Source: Antedon mediterranea (taxonomy: Eukaryota > Echinodermata > Crinoidea > Comatulida > Antedonidae). Taken from it: a stretch of DNA of 64,000 nucleotides. The notes beneath the pieces are model-generated. The model made no database searches, had not been told where the DNA came from, and saw only the letters and a list, made by a program, of their open reading frames with translations. Every line of letters starts with the position of its first letter. The first letter of the stretch is position 1. Of this stretch, positions 50,011-61,868 are shown piece after piece. The translations under genes and the position numbers were made by a program. The DNA is taken from assembly GCF_964355755.1 (NCBI RefSeq), contig NC_092672.1, positions 3,658,001 through 3,722,000 on the forward strand, given 5' to 3'.

Positions 50011-51166
50011 GGAAAACATTTTGTTAGGTAAAACGATAATATATGAGGGCGCCATTTGTAGACCAGTAGATTTTGTGCGTCCTACGGTAAAATTTCATCA
50101 TACATTTTTTTTAATATAGATTTTCAAACATCTGTACTGTATGAATGAATGGTATTTACAATGTTAAAAATTAATTTGATTTTAGAATGTATCTACACGT
50201 ATCAAAAATATGTTTATGATTATTATGTTAATTTATGTTAATTTATGCATGATTAGAATTAGAATTCATGATTGTTGTCTTTTTAAATATCATTCTTGGT
50301 CACCTAAATTTATTTATTTCCTCCACACTATTTTTTTCTTTACGTTTTAATTATCACGCCATCTATATTGATAGAGATGAATTTTAGACCAATCACTTGT
50401 GCTCTTGGTGTGCAAAACGTTAAAGGTAAATGAAAAAAAAAATGGGTGCATGACATAATTTTCTTGTGTTAAATGCACAAAAATTGTGAAAACAAAAAAT
50501 TAGCATGCAAAATATGCAATATACAATTGTGGTGGTTTCCCCATATTTCATAAATAATATTTTATATCCATCTTTTGAATTTTCTAATAACTGTTAATAT
50601 TTCTCTTTTTAGTGTAGATAGTGCTGAGGAAAATTTAATGTAAGAAATACAACGTAAGTATAGGAGTGTTGATATTGATGTTACATATCATATCATATTC
50701 AAATTAGCTTTTAACAAAGGCCAAATAAAAATGTATAGCTTGTCTGTAGATTTTACCATATAAGGAAGTATATTAACTATACATATGTTTCATTTAAATA
50801 ATAGAGCATAGATGTTTTTAATGTTTTGTTATTATTATTATTATTAAAGATCTTTCTTCAAATATTTAAAAATATTGCTTCATTTGTTTTAAAACTATAG
50901 CCAATGCTTATTCACTAGATATCCATATTAAAGGGACGCTTCTTTTGGCCTCTTTAATAAAGTTTCTACTGTGTTAAATACAATTTGTATATTGCCTCCT
51001 ATATAAATTTAAGCGCCTTGAGCACTTTGTGGATATGTGCGCTCAATAAATCTTATTATTATTATTAAAATACAATAACATACACTATTTAGATATCTCT
51101 TTGTTTAAAGTAAGTTGTTTTGCTACAATTACTTACTTACTAATCCAAATATTTTCTTTACTACAG
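50007..51166 (+). other. CDIPT: Possible alternative 3' exons of CDIPT
   Basis: A GTGAGG donor overlaps the CDIPT stop codon (after 50006). A good acceptor opens a mini-exon at 50613-50653, which ends at a strong GTAAGT donor. The matching acceptor (TTTCTTTACTACAG) is before 51167. Using these, the last residue would be replaced by NVDSAEENLM and a stop, giving a 222-aa form with a spliced 3' UTR. This is inferred from splice signals only. Confidence 0.4.
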
Positions 51167-52078
51167 GCTGTGCAGTTGCACATTGACTACCTTAGATGTT
51201 CTGCATTCACTGCACTCAATTCAACACATTAATTGGTATGCAGGGTCACTTAGCATGTCAAAGTTCAAAGGTCATCATTGAAATAAGCACTTGTAGATGT
51301 GTAGCATTCCGAATGAAAGCCCACCTTGCAATTTCAACCTTATATATAGTGATATTATAATGCCAATAGTATGCCCATATTTGGTATATTATCATCTGGC
51401 CAACCGATATCAATTTTTAAAAATATCTGAACAGTAATGTTACAGTTCATAAAATATTATATTCTATTTTACTAAAATACGATTTTTAACATCATAAATA
51501 ATTTTGCGAAAGCTAGTTAATTCATTTAATAAAATAATATGATAATTACTTTACAATATTTTTATTCATGAAGTTCAGCTGAATACAATAATTTGATTTC
51601 GGAATTAATCTGAAATCAGCAGATGTTGCATACACAAAATGTTTTTTTTTATTCTGACAATTTCACAATCATGTTTATTAAGCTACCCTGTATATTAATA
51701 GCTTTCCCTCTCAAAATTTGAAAAGAAACGATGTACTGTAGTTTTAAATCGTTTTAAATATTTATATATAAACTTACCACCATCTATGTTTTATTAGTAT
51801 AATGTTGCAATATGTGTTAGTGTTAGTGGTGTAATGCAGGGGGCAAAAGCCCTTGGTGTAACACTCCAATGCTGGGTAGGAGTGCCCATGCTCTGGGGTC
51901 CCTAAAACCAGTGGCCGCACATAGCCACTGCTACAGACTACAGTAATTTGACAATAAGTTAAGTGTTTGTGAAATGTTTGGTGCTTAATAACTGTAAAAT
52001 TGATAGTATATAGTTGATCACACTCCTTATAAGGAGACATGCATCTGTATATAGGGGACACCCAGTACACCCCTATTA

Positions 52079-52259
52079 AAGCTTGGTTCCCACTAGAACG
52101 TAACGCAAGCACGTAAACGCAACGCAAGCGTTTTAACCAATGACAAACAAAGTTATAGACAGTTAGCAATCACAAGCGAATAAGCCATCGCTTGTGATTG
52201 GTCAATTCACTTGCGTTGCGTTTCGTCCTTGCGTTGCGTCGCTAGTGGGAACCAAGCTT
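52079..52259. mobile_element. Foldback MITE M7, copy 2
   Basis: The ends AAGCTTGGTTCCCACTAG and CTAGTGGGAACCAAGCTT are intact. The interior has repeated CGCAACGCAAGCG-type words and the inverted pair CAATCACAAGCG / CGCTTGTGATTG. At 181 bp it is longer than copy 1. Confidence 0.85.
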
Positions 52260-52639
52260 TAGCCATACCCCTATAAAAGGTTACATTCCGATAGAATTTA
52301 AAGGGAACTTTTTTCTTCCAAAAGTGTTTCCATTATTTATGTTCTTACTTTCCTAAGTATAAAATTATTGCATTCTGTTATGTTTTTTAAATTTACTATT
52401 TAATAATAAATATATAAGTATATTATAATTATTTTGTAGCATTGTGTTGATACCAGCTCATTGTATACAATTGTCGGAAATTAATAAATGGTGGTTTGCC
52501 ACACATAAGAAAACAAAATTGTATTATTTAAATAAATTGGTATTTATTTTTACAAAGTTGTATAAAAATGTACAATAAATGGCCACTATTTTATTTGGGA
52601 TTTAATTCTAATGGACTAACGAATAGTCCTTAATTTAAT

Positions 52640-52772
52640 TGGGATTTACACTATCAAACTAATGTGACCAAAAATATGATGTGACCATATATTGACAGGA
52701 TGATGTCATTTCACTACCATATCACATCACACTTTTTTGTCACATAAAGTTTGATAGTGTAGACAGATCTAA
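52640..52772. mobile_element. Foldback MITE M1, complete copy upstream of the transporter
   Basis: Diverged left end (TTTACACTATCAAACTAATG) and good right end (TTTGATAGTGTAGACAGATC), with CATTTCACTACCATATCACA inside. Confidence 0.8.
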
Positions 52773-53679
52773 AGATTAATTGGGACAAAAGAGAGTGAGT
52801 GAATTTGAACAAAGAAGTGGCTTTCGGTAAAAGAGATTTTTTTGATAAATTACATTTTTAAAAGTATTTAGTTTAGAGCACAGCATTTTGAAACGGAGAG
52901 CATTTATACAACATAAAGCTCTGTCATCACACTTGTTCATTCTACCACCATCTACACAGTCACAGGTTTCTTTTACACAACCGCTAGGTGGCAGCATTTC
53001 AGTTGGAGTGAGTAGTCAAGAATACAGCAGCTGCAGTGTGTAACTTAAACTGAGAACAATAAATAATAACAATTAAACTTTTTATTACATTAGGAGGTTT
53101 GTATAATGAACTAAAATATATTTATAATACTAGTAGTGGATATCAGCTAGACTTGAGCAGTTGTAGGCCTTTTAAACAAGTGAATACGCAGTTTCTAGTT
53201 TAGGGCCTAGTTAGTACTAGTACTACCAATCAATAGCAATACCATCCATGGATGGTACAACTAGCCTACAATGCAAACAGTCGAGTGTAGTTTCCAGCCA
53301 CTTTACTTAGTGGTGGTGACTCACTAACATTTTCACAAAAAGAAAGTTAGTGTCCTCCTTAGCAACAAATTTCAGGTTTATGTATTTTTCAAGGGAAGAA
53401 AGAGTTACATTACACTTTTCCCTGTGTATTTATTATGGGTGTAAGCACAATATACCGTACTCTATGAAAGCTGGTGACGATTTAATTTTTTTTAATCAGT
53501 TTTTAATTCGTTTATTTATTTGAGTATATTAGGCCTATCATATTACCATCACCAAAAAATTATGCCTGCCGCCCTCAAATAAATACCCCACAAATCCCTC
53601 AAACAATAAAATAACTCCCGAACAATAAAATAATTGTTTCATTTTGTTTTTCAGAAACCTTTTCAGTAAATGTTCCAGT

Positions 53680-56600
53680 ATGCATATAAAAGTTCTATGC
53701 GTCGCGTTTTTGGCAGTTGTCGACATTTTCCTGACAATAGTCCTATACTCTCATGGATTCCACAAATTTGATACATATCCAGGCTACTCATTCAGTACCA
53801 ACTTCTTTGATTTATGCCTATTAGGCATACTGCGTGGGACCATCATCATTGGTGGTTCTATCGGTCTCTTATGCAATCCTAAAGATGGCCAACAAAGATT
53901 AATTAAATCTCAACCATTCATAAATGCGATTGCGGGATCAATAATATTTTACGCTGGCATTAAACTTATTTTGTATTCTATGAAAGTCCCAGATATGTCA
54001 CATCATGTATGGTTTTGGACACTATTTTCATGGACAATTTTTGGATCAATTTTACTGTATGTATTTTGGAATTTATTACAAATTGCAGCAAAAACACCGC
54101 GGAATAATATAAAACTTCTTGTTATTAATTCTGATACAAATCCACATACAAGCCTTATAGAGGAGAATGGGACCGAAGAAGACGATGTATCATCATCCTC
54201 CTCCGATTCATCATCATCGGATAAAGATACAGAAGAGGGATCCAAAGCGTCGTTACTTCGTCTTTTCTCTTACTCAAAACCTGATTTACCAATTATTGTG
54301 ATTGCGTTTGTTGCATTGGTTGGAGCATCAGTAGGTAATGCATGCTATATAATATTAATTGAATCAAAACCATTCATAAATGTAATTTCAGGCTCTATAT
54401 TTTGAAGGCCATGTCCACACTGTCAAACTTAATGTGACAAAAAAATGTGATATATGGACATGACGATGTCATATCACTACCATATTTGGGCGTATCACTA
54501 CCTTATCAGGGCACACCACACTAATTTTTGTCAAACTAGTTTGATAGTGTAGACAGAACGTTAGTTGCTATCAAATCAAATTTGAACAATACCATGAAAG
54601 CCCTAGTGGTCTAATGATTTGGACATCTGCATTTCAAGCAGAAGTTCAGGGTTCGAATCTCTGTTTGATCATCACACATATTTAATCCTTTTTTTTCAGC
54701 TGAAATTTATCTACCATTCTACACTGGTGAAGTCATCAATGGAATTGTCGTTGATGGTAACGTGTCAGAGTTCACGAATGCCATCATCATCATGGCTGTT
54801 ATATCATTTGCAGGGTACGGTCCGTATTAAATAATTAATTAAAAATTTAATTATACTATAAATCTTGATACAGTAGACCCCTTTTTAATGGTACACTCAG
54901 GTAATAATTTCACCAGTGCAGCATAGCAAAAAGCTATACAAAACAACCTTTTTGCTACACATTTCTACAATTGTGTAGCAAAAAATATACAATACAAAAC
55001 TATGTTTCTTGATCAGTTTGATTAGCAATTTTGCTAAACAAAATTTTCAAATGAATTTTTTCCCTGCCAACCCTCGTAGATGGAAACATAAATACGTATT
55101 TGCCTATGAGTGAAAATAAGCTTAAGGACATTTTCCTGTAAAGCTTTGTCTACACTATCAAACTTTATTTAAAAACAAAATGTGATGTGCCCAAACATGT
55201 GATATGTCATATCACAACCATATATGTGTACATTACACTTTCTTTGTCAAACTAGTTTGACAGTAGTAAACAGAGCTTAAAACCAATAAGGATCAATATT
55301 CAACACAGTCAACTTCAGGGAACACCCCTATTAAGGGGAAACTTAGTTGGGTCCTAAAGGTGTCCTTTTAACAGGTGTTCTACCATATCTTGAACTTCAC
55401 ATAATTTGTATATTGTTAGTGCAATTGCTTCGGGGATACGTGGTGGATTGTTTAAGGTTGCCATGGCGAGACTAAACATACGTGTTCGTAATCTACTTTT
55501 CTCTTCAATCACAAAGCAAGATATTGGTTTCTTTGATCTTACTAACACTGGTAAGAAATGTTTTATTTATTTTATTACCATATATTACTGTATAACACAC
55601 CCACCCCACCATAATTTAGTCTAAATTAAGATGCTGATTAGTCCAATGTTATGTTACATGTAATCTTGCCCCTGGGACTATACTCATCATATACAGAATA
55701 TTGATTGATTTTTAATTTCTTTTATAATTTGTGTATGGAACTGTGCAATTTGTTTTTCCGTGTTCTGCATCCCGATCCCCAATTTTACTTTTTTTGGAAT
55801 ATCGTTTTAACTTTAAGTCTTGTTGTACTGATAATTGTTTTATATGTTTATATTGTATGTCTCTTTGTATTTATGGTGAAATTGCAAAATTTAATCTGAT
55901 AATAACAGAAATGAAAATATGAATTACTTTTATATATTTGTGATATGTCGAAATATATATTATTTATTTATTTTTATTTCTAGGAGATATCACTTCTCGT
56001 CTGACCTCCGACACATCGACAATGAGCGATACCGTTTGTTTGAATCTTAATATATTTTTACGGAGTACTGTCAAGATCGCCGGATTTACCGTAATGATGA
56101 TACGGTTGTCATGGCGGCTTACACTAATAACACTTCTTGCAATACCTATAATTGCGTTGGTCTCAGAAATTTATGGAAAATACTACAAGGTATTAAATAA
56201 TTGATTAAAATTCTATTATTTATAATAAATTTTATTTACCTTTATACATGTTAATGAAGCAGATATATAGTAGGAATTGTATTGTATATGTTAATTATTG
56301 TAGACTTATTTTAATGCATTCAAAATATTCTGTAATATTATTATTGCTGGATATAGTGGAAAACAAGCTTAAATTACGTTCTTTTTTATTAGAAATTGTC
56401 AAAAGCAGTTCAGGATTCACTGGCCGTTGCAAACAACGTTGCTGAAGAAGTGATTTCGTCGATGAAAACCGTGCGAAGCTTTGCTTCAGAGAAACAAGAA
56501 AATGAACGTTACGCAAATAAATTGAAAAAAACATACAAGATCAACTTAAAAGAAGCGTTAGCTTACTCAGGGTATATGCTAACAAATGAGGTGAATTATC

Positions 56601-59483
56601 TTAAGCTACAACAAAATATGTGCTCATACAGTATATCGTAGTGATATGTCCAAATATGGTAGTGATATGACATCATTCCATATTTGGGCACATCACATTT
56701 TTTTTGACACATAAAGTTTGATTTTTTGACTTTACAATGTCCTACATAGTAACACAAGTCTACAATGCGAAACGTCTGTGTATAGCATGGTCAACTCTCC
56801 CAATACCGGAAAAAGAGTCCAAAAGGTCCAAATTAAATTTGTATCATTAAAAACACATTCCGAATACAAGCAAATCGCCAATTTATAATTTTTTTCTTTT
56901 CACAGATGTTTGATTTATCCATCACAGTTGTAACTTTGTATCTAGGCGGCCATCTTGTCATAGATGGGTACTTAAAAGCTGGCAACCTTGTCTCATTCAT
57001 TCTTTACCAGATAGAGTTGGCCTTTGCATTTGAGGTACGTAAACACATAGTGCACAGTCTTTTTAAAAGCAATAACAAAATCTCATTCGTAATAACATTA
57101 TAAACTGTATTCTTTATTAGGATATATCTAATGTTTACACCGGCCTAATGCAAGCTGCTGGAGCAGCTGAGAAGGTATTTGAAATGTTGGACAATGTACC
57201 AGACAGAGACATATACAAGGAGGGATGTACATCAGACGAGCTAAAAGGTCACATAGAGTTCAAGAATGTCTCATTTGCATATCCTACAAGAAAAGATGCT
57301 AAGATATTGCAGGTGAATATCAGTGAAACTTGGGATAGATGGATCTACAGTAGAATCCTTTTGGAGGCCCTTTTCGGTGGACACTCCTATTAAGGGTCTT
57401 TTACACCTGTTCCGGTATGATTCTTGCCTGGCAGCAACAAATCAAATCAAACGACAATGTTTGATTGGCGCATAGCCATGTGGAGAATCAAGAAAACAAA
57501 ACATTGATGTTCAATTGATTTGCTGGAGCAGGTGTGAAAGACCATTTAAGGGACGGAAGAGGAACAATATATGTTGTAACACTACCGTACGTCCAACCCC
57601 TATTTCTTCATTATTTTGGGTCCTGAAAGGGGGGGGGTTCTTCATAGTAGAATTTACTTGTTTTTTAAAACTTAATTCGAGGACAAGTTAGTGCAGTATT
57701 CACCGACACATTCTTTAAATCTTTGGCAGGATGTATCTTTTGAAGTAACAGCTGGTGATGTTGTAGCATTGGTAGGATCCAGTGGAAGTGGCAAGAGCTC
57801 TTGTGTGTCACTCATTGAATGCTTCTATCAATCGCTGGAAGGTGAGGTTCTTCTAGATGGAGTTCCTGTACAAGACTATGACCACAGCTTCCTACATTCA
57901 AAGGTATCCAAAGTTGCCTTTTCCTAAGCTCTGTCTACACTATCAAAAAAATTCTGTCTACACTATCAAATATAGTAGTGATATGCCCAAATATGGTAGT
58001 GATATGACCAAATATGGTAGTGATATGACATCATCATGTCCATATTTGGGCACATCACATTTGTTGTCACATACAGTCATTTAAAGTTTGATAGTGTAGA
58101 CTTTGGTTGTAAATCAATTCAAATGTACTAAAATATCAATATAAGTTTATAATTTTTTAATTCTTCTAGATTTCTATGGTTGGACAAGAACCAGTTCTGT
58201 TTGACCGGTCAATCGGAGAGAACATTAGGTACGCTTATTCTGATCATGACTTTGAAGAAGTAAAACTTGCGGCTCAACTTGCCAACGCTCACAAGTTTAT
58301 TACAGATCTTAAACAAGGTTATGAGACTCAAACTGGAGAAAAGGGAACACAACTTTCTGGTGGGTTGATTTCGCTATTGAACTAATTAGCCCTTTTCATC
58401 AAGCTATAACATGACAAGTGCTGGTTCAGACAATGAAGATATGCATTATATAACTTTACATATTTGACCATTTTCCAGAGTGGAAGAGTTTCACAAAATA
58501 ATTCATTAAAACTGTTGGTTAACTCCCTTTCTTTAGTTCCTCCTTATACCCTCTCCATTGTTCAATAAGTGTCTCATCCAAAGCCCTTTCTACACTACTA
58601 CCAACTAGTTTGACAAAATAAGTGTGATCTGCCCAAATATGGTAGTGATATGGCAAAATATGGTAGAGATATGTCATCATCAAGTCCATATATGGTCACA
58701 TCACATTTTTTTCTCACATAAAATTTGATAGTGTAGACAGAGCTGTAGTTTGATAATGCTACTGTACTTCATAACCTCAGACTTGTTTTACTTGTTAGAT
58801 TTATAGATTTTCTGACCATGTATTTGTTTATATTATATCCCCTCTCTTTTGGTTCTTTTAATCAGGTGGCCAAAAGCAAAGAGTAGCCATTGCCAGAGCA
58901 CTGATAAGAAAGCCAAAAGTGATGTTACTGGATGAAGCTACAAGTGCTCTTGATGCTGAGAGTGAACACGTTGTAAGTACTGTAGACCCTAAAAAAGCCA
59001 TGTAATCAATTTCTAACAATGTCACAGGATTAGTGAACCTCTATTTAACAGACACCCATAAAACAAAGATGGGAAATATACTGTGTACAGGCCAACCCAT
59101 ACAGTATGTTGAGGGAACCCATATGCAGGGGCAACCCATATTTACAAGAAACCTTCAGGCTCCAACAAAGTGTTACTGAATAAGGGTGCCTTCCCCTGCT
59201 ATGATTCTAGTTCTACAGTAGTAAAGCAATTTTTTGGTGTTTTTTTTAGGTTCAACAAGCAATTTATGGACATGCGAAAGACACAACAATACTTATAATT
59301 GCCCACAGACTAAGCACAGTAGAAAATGCAGATAAGATCATAGTTATGGAGAATGGAAAAGTAGCGGAACAAGGGACTCACAATCAGCTACTGAAGTTAG
59401 ATGGCAAATACAGCAAGTTAGTACAGAGACAACTAATGGGAGTACAGTCAAAGACAGATGATGATGATGAGGAAAACGGCTAG
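53680..59483 (+). CDS. ABCB9: ABCB9/TAPL-type half ABC transporter
   Basis: A homodimeric half-transporter; vertebrate ABCB9 pumps peptides into lysosomes. Exons 53680-54334, 54700-54814, 55420-55550, 55984-56189, 56393-56590, 56906-57034, 57121-57312, 57730-57903, 58170-58359, 58866-58972 and 59250-59483 join in phase to 776 aa (human ABCB9 766). Four hydrophobic N-terminal segments (about 1-140) form the TMD0 that targets TAPL. An acidic serine linker follows at about 165-195, then the ABC transmembrane core ([29 protein letters not shown]). The nucleotide-binding domain has Walker A GSSGSGKS (about 558-565), Q-loop VGQEPVLF, signature LSGGQKQR (split by an intron), Walker [13 protein letters not shown] and H-loop IIAHRLS. 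All catalytic residues are present. The start ATG lies 25 bp after an acceptor, implying a non-coding exon 1. Six M1 MITE copies lie in its introns. Confidence 0.95.
54410..54563. mobile_element. Foldback MITE M1, complete copy in transporter intron 1
   Basis: Ends CCACACTGTCAAACTTAATG and CTAGTTTGATAGTGTAGACA, with ATATCACTACCATATTTGGG inside. It is directly followed by the tRNA-like sequence. Confidence 0.85.
54599..54673 (+). repeat. tRNA-Glu(UUC)-like pseudogene or SINE head
   Basis: TAGTGGTCTAATGATTTGG (A box region) is followed by a perfect 5-bp anticodon stem (TCTGC/GCAGA) around loop ATTTCAA, which would give anticodon TTC. The T arm CAGGG-TTCGAAT-CTCTG (B box) is also well formed. 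The acceptor stem (GCCCTAG against TTTGATC) fails to pair, so I do not call it a functional tRNA. It lies in transporter intron 1. Confidence 0.55.
55139..55279. mobile_element. Foldback MITE M1, complete copy in transporter intron 2
   Basis: Ends AAGCTTTGTCTACACTATC and AAACTAGTTTGACAGTAG, with TGTGATGTGCCCAAACATG inside. The family's CArG-like words are partly mutated here. Confidence 0.75.
56635..56722. mobile_element. Foldback MITE M1, truncated copy in transporter intron 5
   Basis: The interior (GTGATATGTCCAAATATGGT, CCATATTTGGGCACATCAC) and part of the right end (CACATAAAGTTTGAT) remain. It starts about 45 bp after the exon 5 donor. Confidence 0.7.
57348..57656. mobile_element. Pogo-like MITE remnant interrupted by another MITE
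   Basis: The left end CAGTAGAATCCTTTTGGAGG and the later GGGTCCTGAAAGGGGGG resemble the CAGTAGAACC family at 31664. The two parts are split by the M8 copy at 57392-57547. The right terminus is not clean. It fills most of transporter intron 7. Confidence 0.5.
57392..57547. mobile_element. Foldback MITE M8, copy 2 (nested)
   Basis: AAGGGTCTTTTACACCTGTTC and GAGCAGGTGTGAAAGACCATTT are the inverted ends. The interior (GATTGGCGCATAGCCATGTG) aligns with copy 1 at 23588-23780. Confidence 0.75.
57926..58102. mobile_element. Foldback MITE M1 with duplicated left end, transporter intron 8
   Basis: CTGTCTACACTATCAAA occurs twice at the left (about 57930 and 57955), and the CCAAATATGGTAGTGATATG word is repeated. 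The right end (AAAGTTTGATAGTGTAGAC) is intact. Confidence 0.85.
58579..58745. mobile_element. Foldback MITE M1, complete copy in transporter intron 9
   Basis: Ends AAGCCCTTTCTACACTACTA (diverged) and TTTGATAGTGTAGACAGAGC, with GCCCAAATATGGTAGTGATA and GTCCATATATGGTCACATCA inside. Confidence 0.8.
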
Positions 59484-60113
59484 GTTCTTGGTAACTAGGG
59501 AATGCAAGTACAAATACAGAATACCAAAATAGTCATTAGGAAATGTGGTTAGACCCTTGTTAACGAGGAGATACATTTTATATAACGTTAGTAATGCTTT
59601 GTTAAAATATGCATTTTTCACACCTGAAACAAAAGAAATTAAAAAAGTTTTCTTCCTAGCACTATAGGATAGCCATTTGATGAAAATTATATTTTCACAC
59701 GTCCAATCAAATGACTTCATGATTGGTAAGAGCAATAATATCGTGACAATACAACGATGTTATTGTTTTTACTGATCATGGCGTCATTTGATTAGATTTT
59801 TTTTAAATCATTTTTATCAAAGACAGCATAAATTATTTATTTTATATGACAGAGCTTTACTGTACTGTACAGATTTAAAAATCAAGATCATGTTGAGAAA
59901 TCATCAATTATCTCAAATGTTTCTAGGATACAGTATTTAAGTTGGCATGATGAATTTAGTTTTGTATATTTAGGCGATTGTTAGTGACTAATATGGTTAT
60001 TTTATTTAAATGGCTTTAGTGGCAAAGTTTTAGTACCATTTTATAAATATTTATATTATATATAAAGACAAACAGGTTATATTCTTCAACAAGATCAAAT
60101 ACATTTATTTAGA

Positions 60114-60119
60114 AATAAA
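60114..60119 (+). promoter_or_regulatory. Candidate polyadenylation signal of the transporter gene
   Basis: AATAAA, 630 bp after the transporter stop codon, is one of several AT-rich candidates. No transcript evidence is available. Confidence 0.3.
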
Positions 60120-60143
60120 AGATTTATAAAAATAATTTTTGAA

Positions 60144-60404
60144 TCAGTCTATGATAAAAGTTTGTATTTCCAATCTTTTTCGTCCGATCCCCTCAAAACA
60201 TGGCCGCAATGAAAGACATGCCCATTCAACATGAGCCATTGTTAATATTTTTTCAACGGTGGTGGTATCCGCATCAGTGACGTAACGCAGAGGCCCAGAC
60301 ATATTTTGTTGCTTGTTTTTTCCTCTGGGCACCCCATAATCTCCAGGGCCCCTAGGTTTAGACGGTGAGCGCTCATAGCCATTACTCCACTGATCTACAT
60401 TCAA
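60144..60404 (-). other. Minus-strand ORF of unknown nature
   Basis: An 86-codon open frame (VDQWSNGYERSPSKPRGPGD, SGPLRYVTDADTTTVEK) in locally GC-richer sequence with a stop at its end. A weak acceptor (TGAATGTAG) lies just inside its start. It could be the last exon of an unseen minus-strand gene or a transposon fragment. I recognise no domain, and it is not in line with the ADAR-like gene, which already ends at 61869. Confidence 0.25.
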
Positions 60405-60534
60405 TAAGTGTGTTTATCAATATATACATTCGATTAATACTAAAGGCACATGGAATGGATAGAATATGACTAAACTACGTCTACTAATACATATATACTC
60501 TAAGTATCACACACAAGTCTATTCACACGGTCTA

Positions 60535-60652
60535 AAGCTCTGTCTACACTATCAAACTAGTTTGAAAAAAAAAGTGTAATGTGCCCAAATATGGTAGTGA
60601 TATGACATCATATCCATATATGGGTCACATAAAGTTCGATAGTGTAAACAAA
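60535..60652. mobile_element. Foldback MITE M1, copy downstream of the transporter
   Basis: A perfect left end (AAGCTCTGTCTACACTATC) and a mutated right end (AGTTCGATAGTGTAAACAAA). The ATATGACATCATATCCATAT middle is shortened. Confidence 0.8.
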
Positions 60653-60694
60653 GTTTAAGTTCTAAGAGCACTTTCCTAAGATACAAATTTATCA

Positions 60695-61010
60695 ATTAAA
60701 TATTATACAAATAATGAATGTTTATGAGTGCAATGGTACAAATAATGGCACGAGGTGAATGATGAAAGGTTATATCAACGAGGCAAAGCCGAGTTGATAT
60801 AACCTTTCATCATTCACCAAGTGCCATTATTTGTACCATTACACGAATACAAAACATTCATTATTTGTTTTATAACATCTAAATAACAAACAAAAATGTT
60901 TCAAAAAGTACTATTTAACGATCGTTGAATAGTGTATACTATTGCACGCCATGTGACCCACATTCGTCCAATCAAATGACAGGAATTTATATAGGTGTTA
61001 TATAATATTG
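60695..61010. mobile_element. Dispersed element M12, copy 2 (inverted relative to copy 1)
   Basis: The same internal palindrome (GAAAGGTTATATCAAC / GTTGATATAACCTTTC) and flanking words as 49410-49715, in opposite orientation, ending in GTGACCCACATTCGTCCAAT. Confidence 0.75.
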
Positions 61011-61099
61011 TATATTCATAATATTGTCTTGAAAAAAGCATCCTTCAAATAATTGCTAAATACTCAAAGAATGCTATATTCATGCATCTAATTACAAAA

Positions 61100-61432
61100 C
61101 TATTGTCCCCCAAGAACATGAAGATTAATTAAATCATACTTTGAATAGGTTACACTACAGCTAATCACTTCTGTCGAAAAAAAAAACGGGGAAAAATAAT
61201 GTTTTCACTTATAAAATTACAAAATAAATGGTTAAATTCAACCAAAATCTCACTAGCCCATAGCCAAGTTTACTATTTTTGCTTTAAATTACACTTTTTC
61301 AGGTAAATCAATTTTTTTCAATCAAGTTTTTGGATAACTAATATGTGATATTAAAATGGCATATTCAACAACAAAAATTAACTTTTTTTTTTTTTTTGGG
61401 GGGGGGGGGTGGGGGCAATACATCTTTAACAT
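61100..61432 (-). mobile_element. TTAAAGATGTATTGTCCCCC family, copy 3
   Basis: Both ends are visible (TATTGTCCCCCAAGAACATG at the left and GGGGGCAATACATCTTTAA at the right), giving a full length of about 330 bp with short inverted ends. A T/G homopolymer run (about 61383-61410) sits near the right end. Confidence 0.7.
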
Positions 61433-61868
61433 TTGAACACCACCTCATCTACAATCTACTACAATACTTTAATACTACTGTGTAAAGTGCAATATAACAT
61501 GATGTAAAGTGGTTAGAAATGTATTAGGTGCTATATAATATAATAATTAAAATATAAGAGGGCACTTGCACGATTGTTCCAAATACAAATTACATTGGCA
61601 CTTTGGGCGTGGTATCAATCCTAGTGAAAGATAGAAAGAAGTTCATGGACATCAATCCAAATTTTTAAAATAATCAAACAATTTCACATTCTTCTATTTG
61701 TAACTAAATTTTCTGTGAGAGATAAAAACTGTTAAACAATTACTTTTTTATTTTAACTATAGGTCAGATCACTGTATAAAAATTATGGCTAGAATTTATT
61801 CACATTATTTACATTTACTTGATAAAGAAACTAGGTTATCTTGTCATTTTGAGCCACTTTCCCAGAGT

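Larger units (their letters stand above)
50654..53679. other. CDIPT 3' UTR / transporter upstream region
   Basis: No coding exon found apart from the splice candidate at 51167. It contains a retroelement-like tail with GAGCACTTTGTGGATATGTG and AATAAA then (TTA)n at about 51020-51065, MITE M7 copy 2 and an M1 copy. The transporter's first coding exon begins after an acceptor at about 53655, so a non-coding first exon should lie in the right part, perhaps near 52,950-53,450. Confidence 0.4.

Noticed and set aside
53680-54405. A separate 253-codon protein ending at 54405
   Set aside because: The frame simply runs past the exon 1 donor at 54334 into the intron; splicing gives the ABCB9 model.
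55705-55922. Hydrophobic ORFs in transporter intron 3
   Set aside because: They lie between well-supported exons 3 and 4 and reflect T-rich intron sequence.
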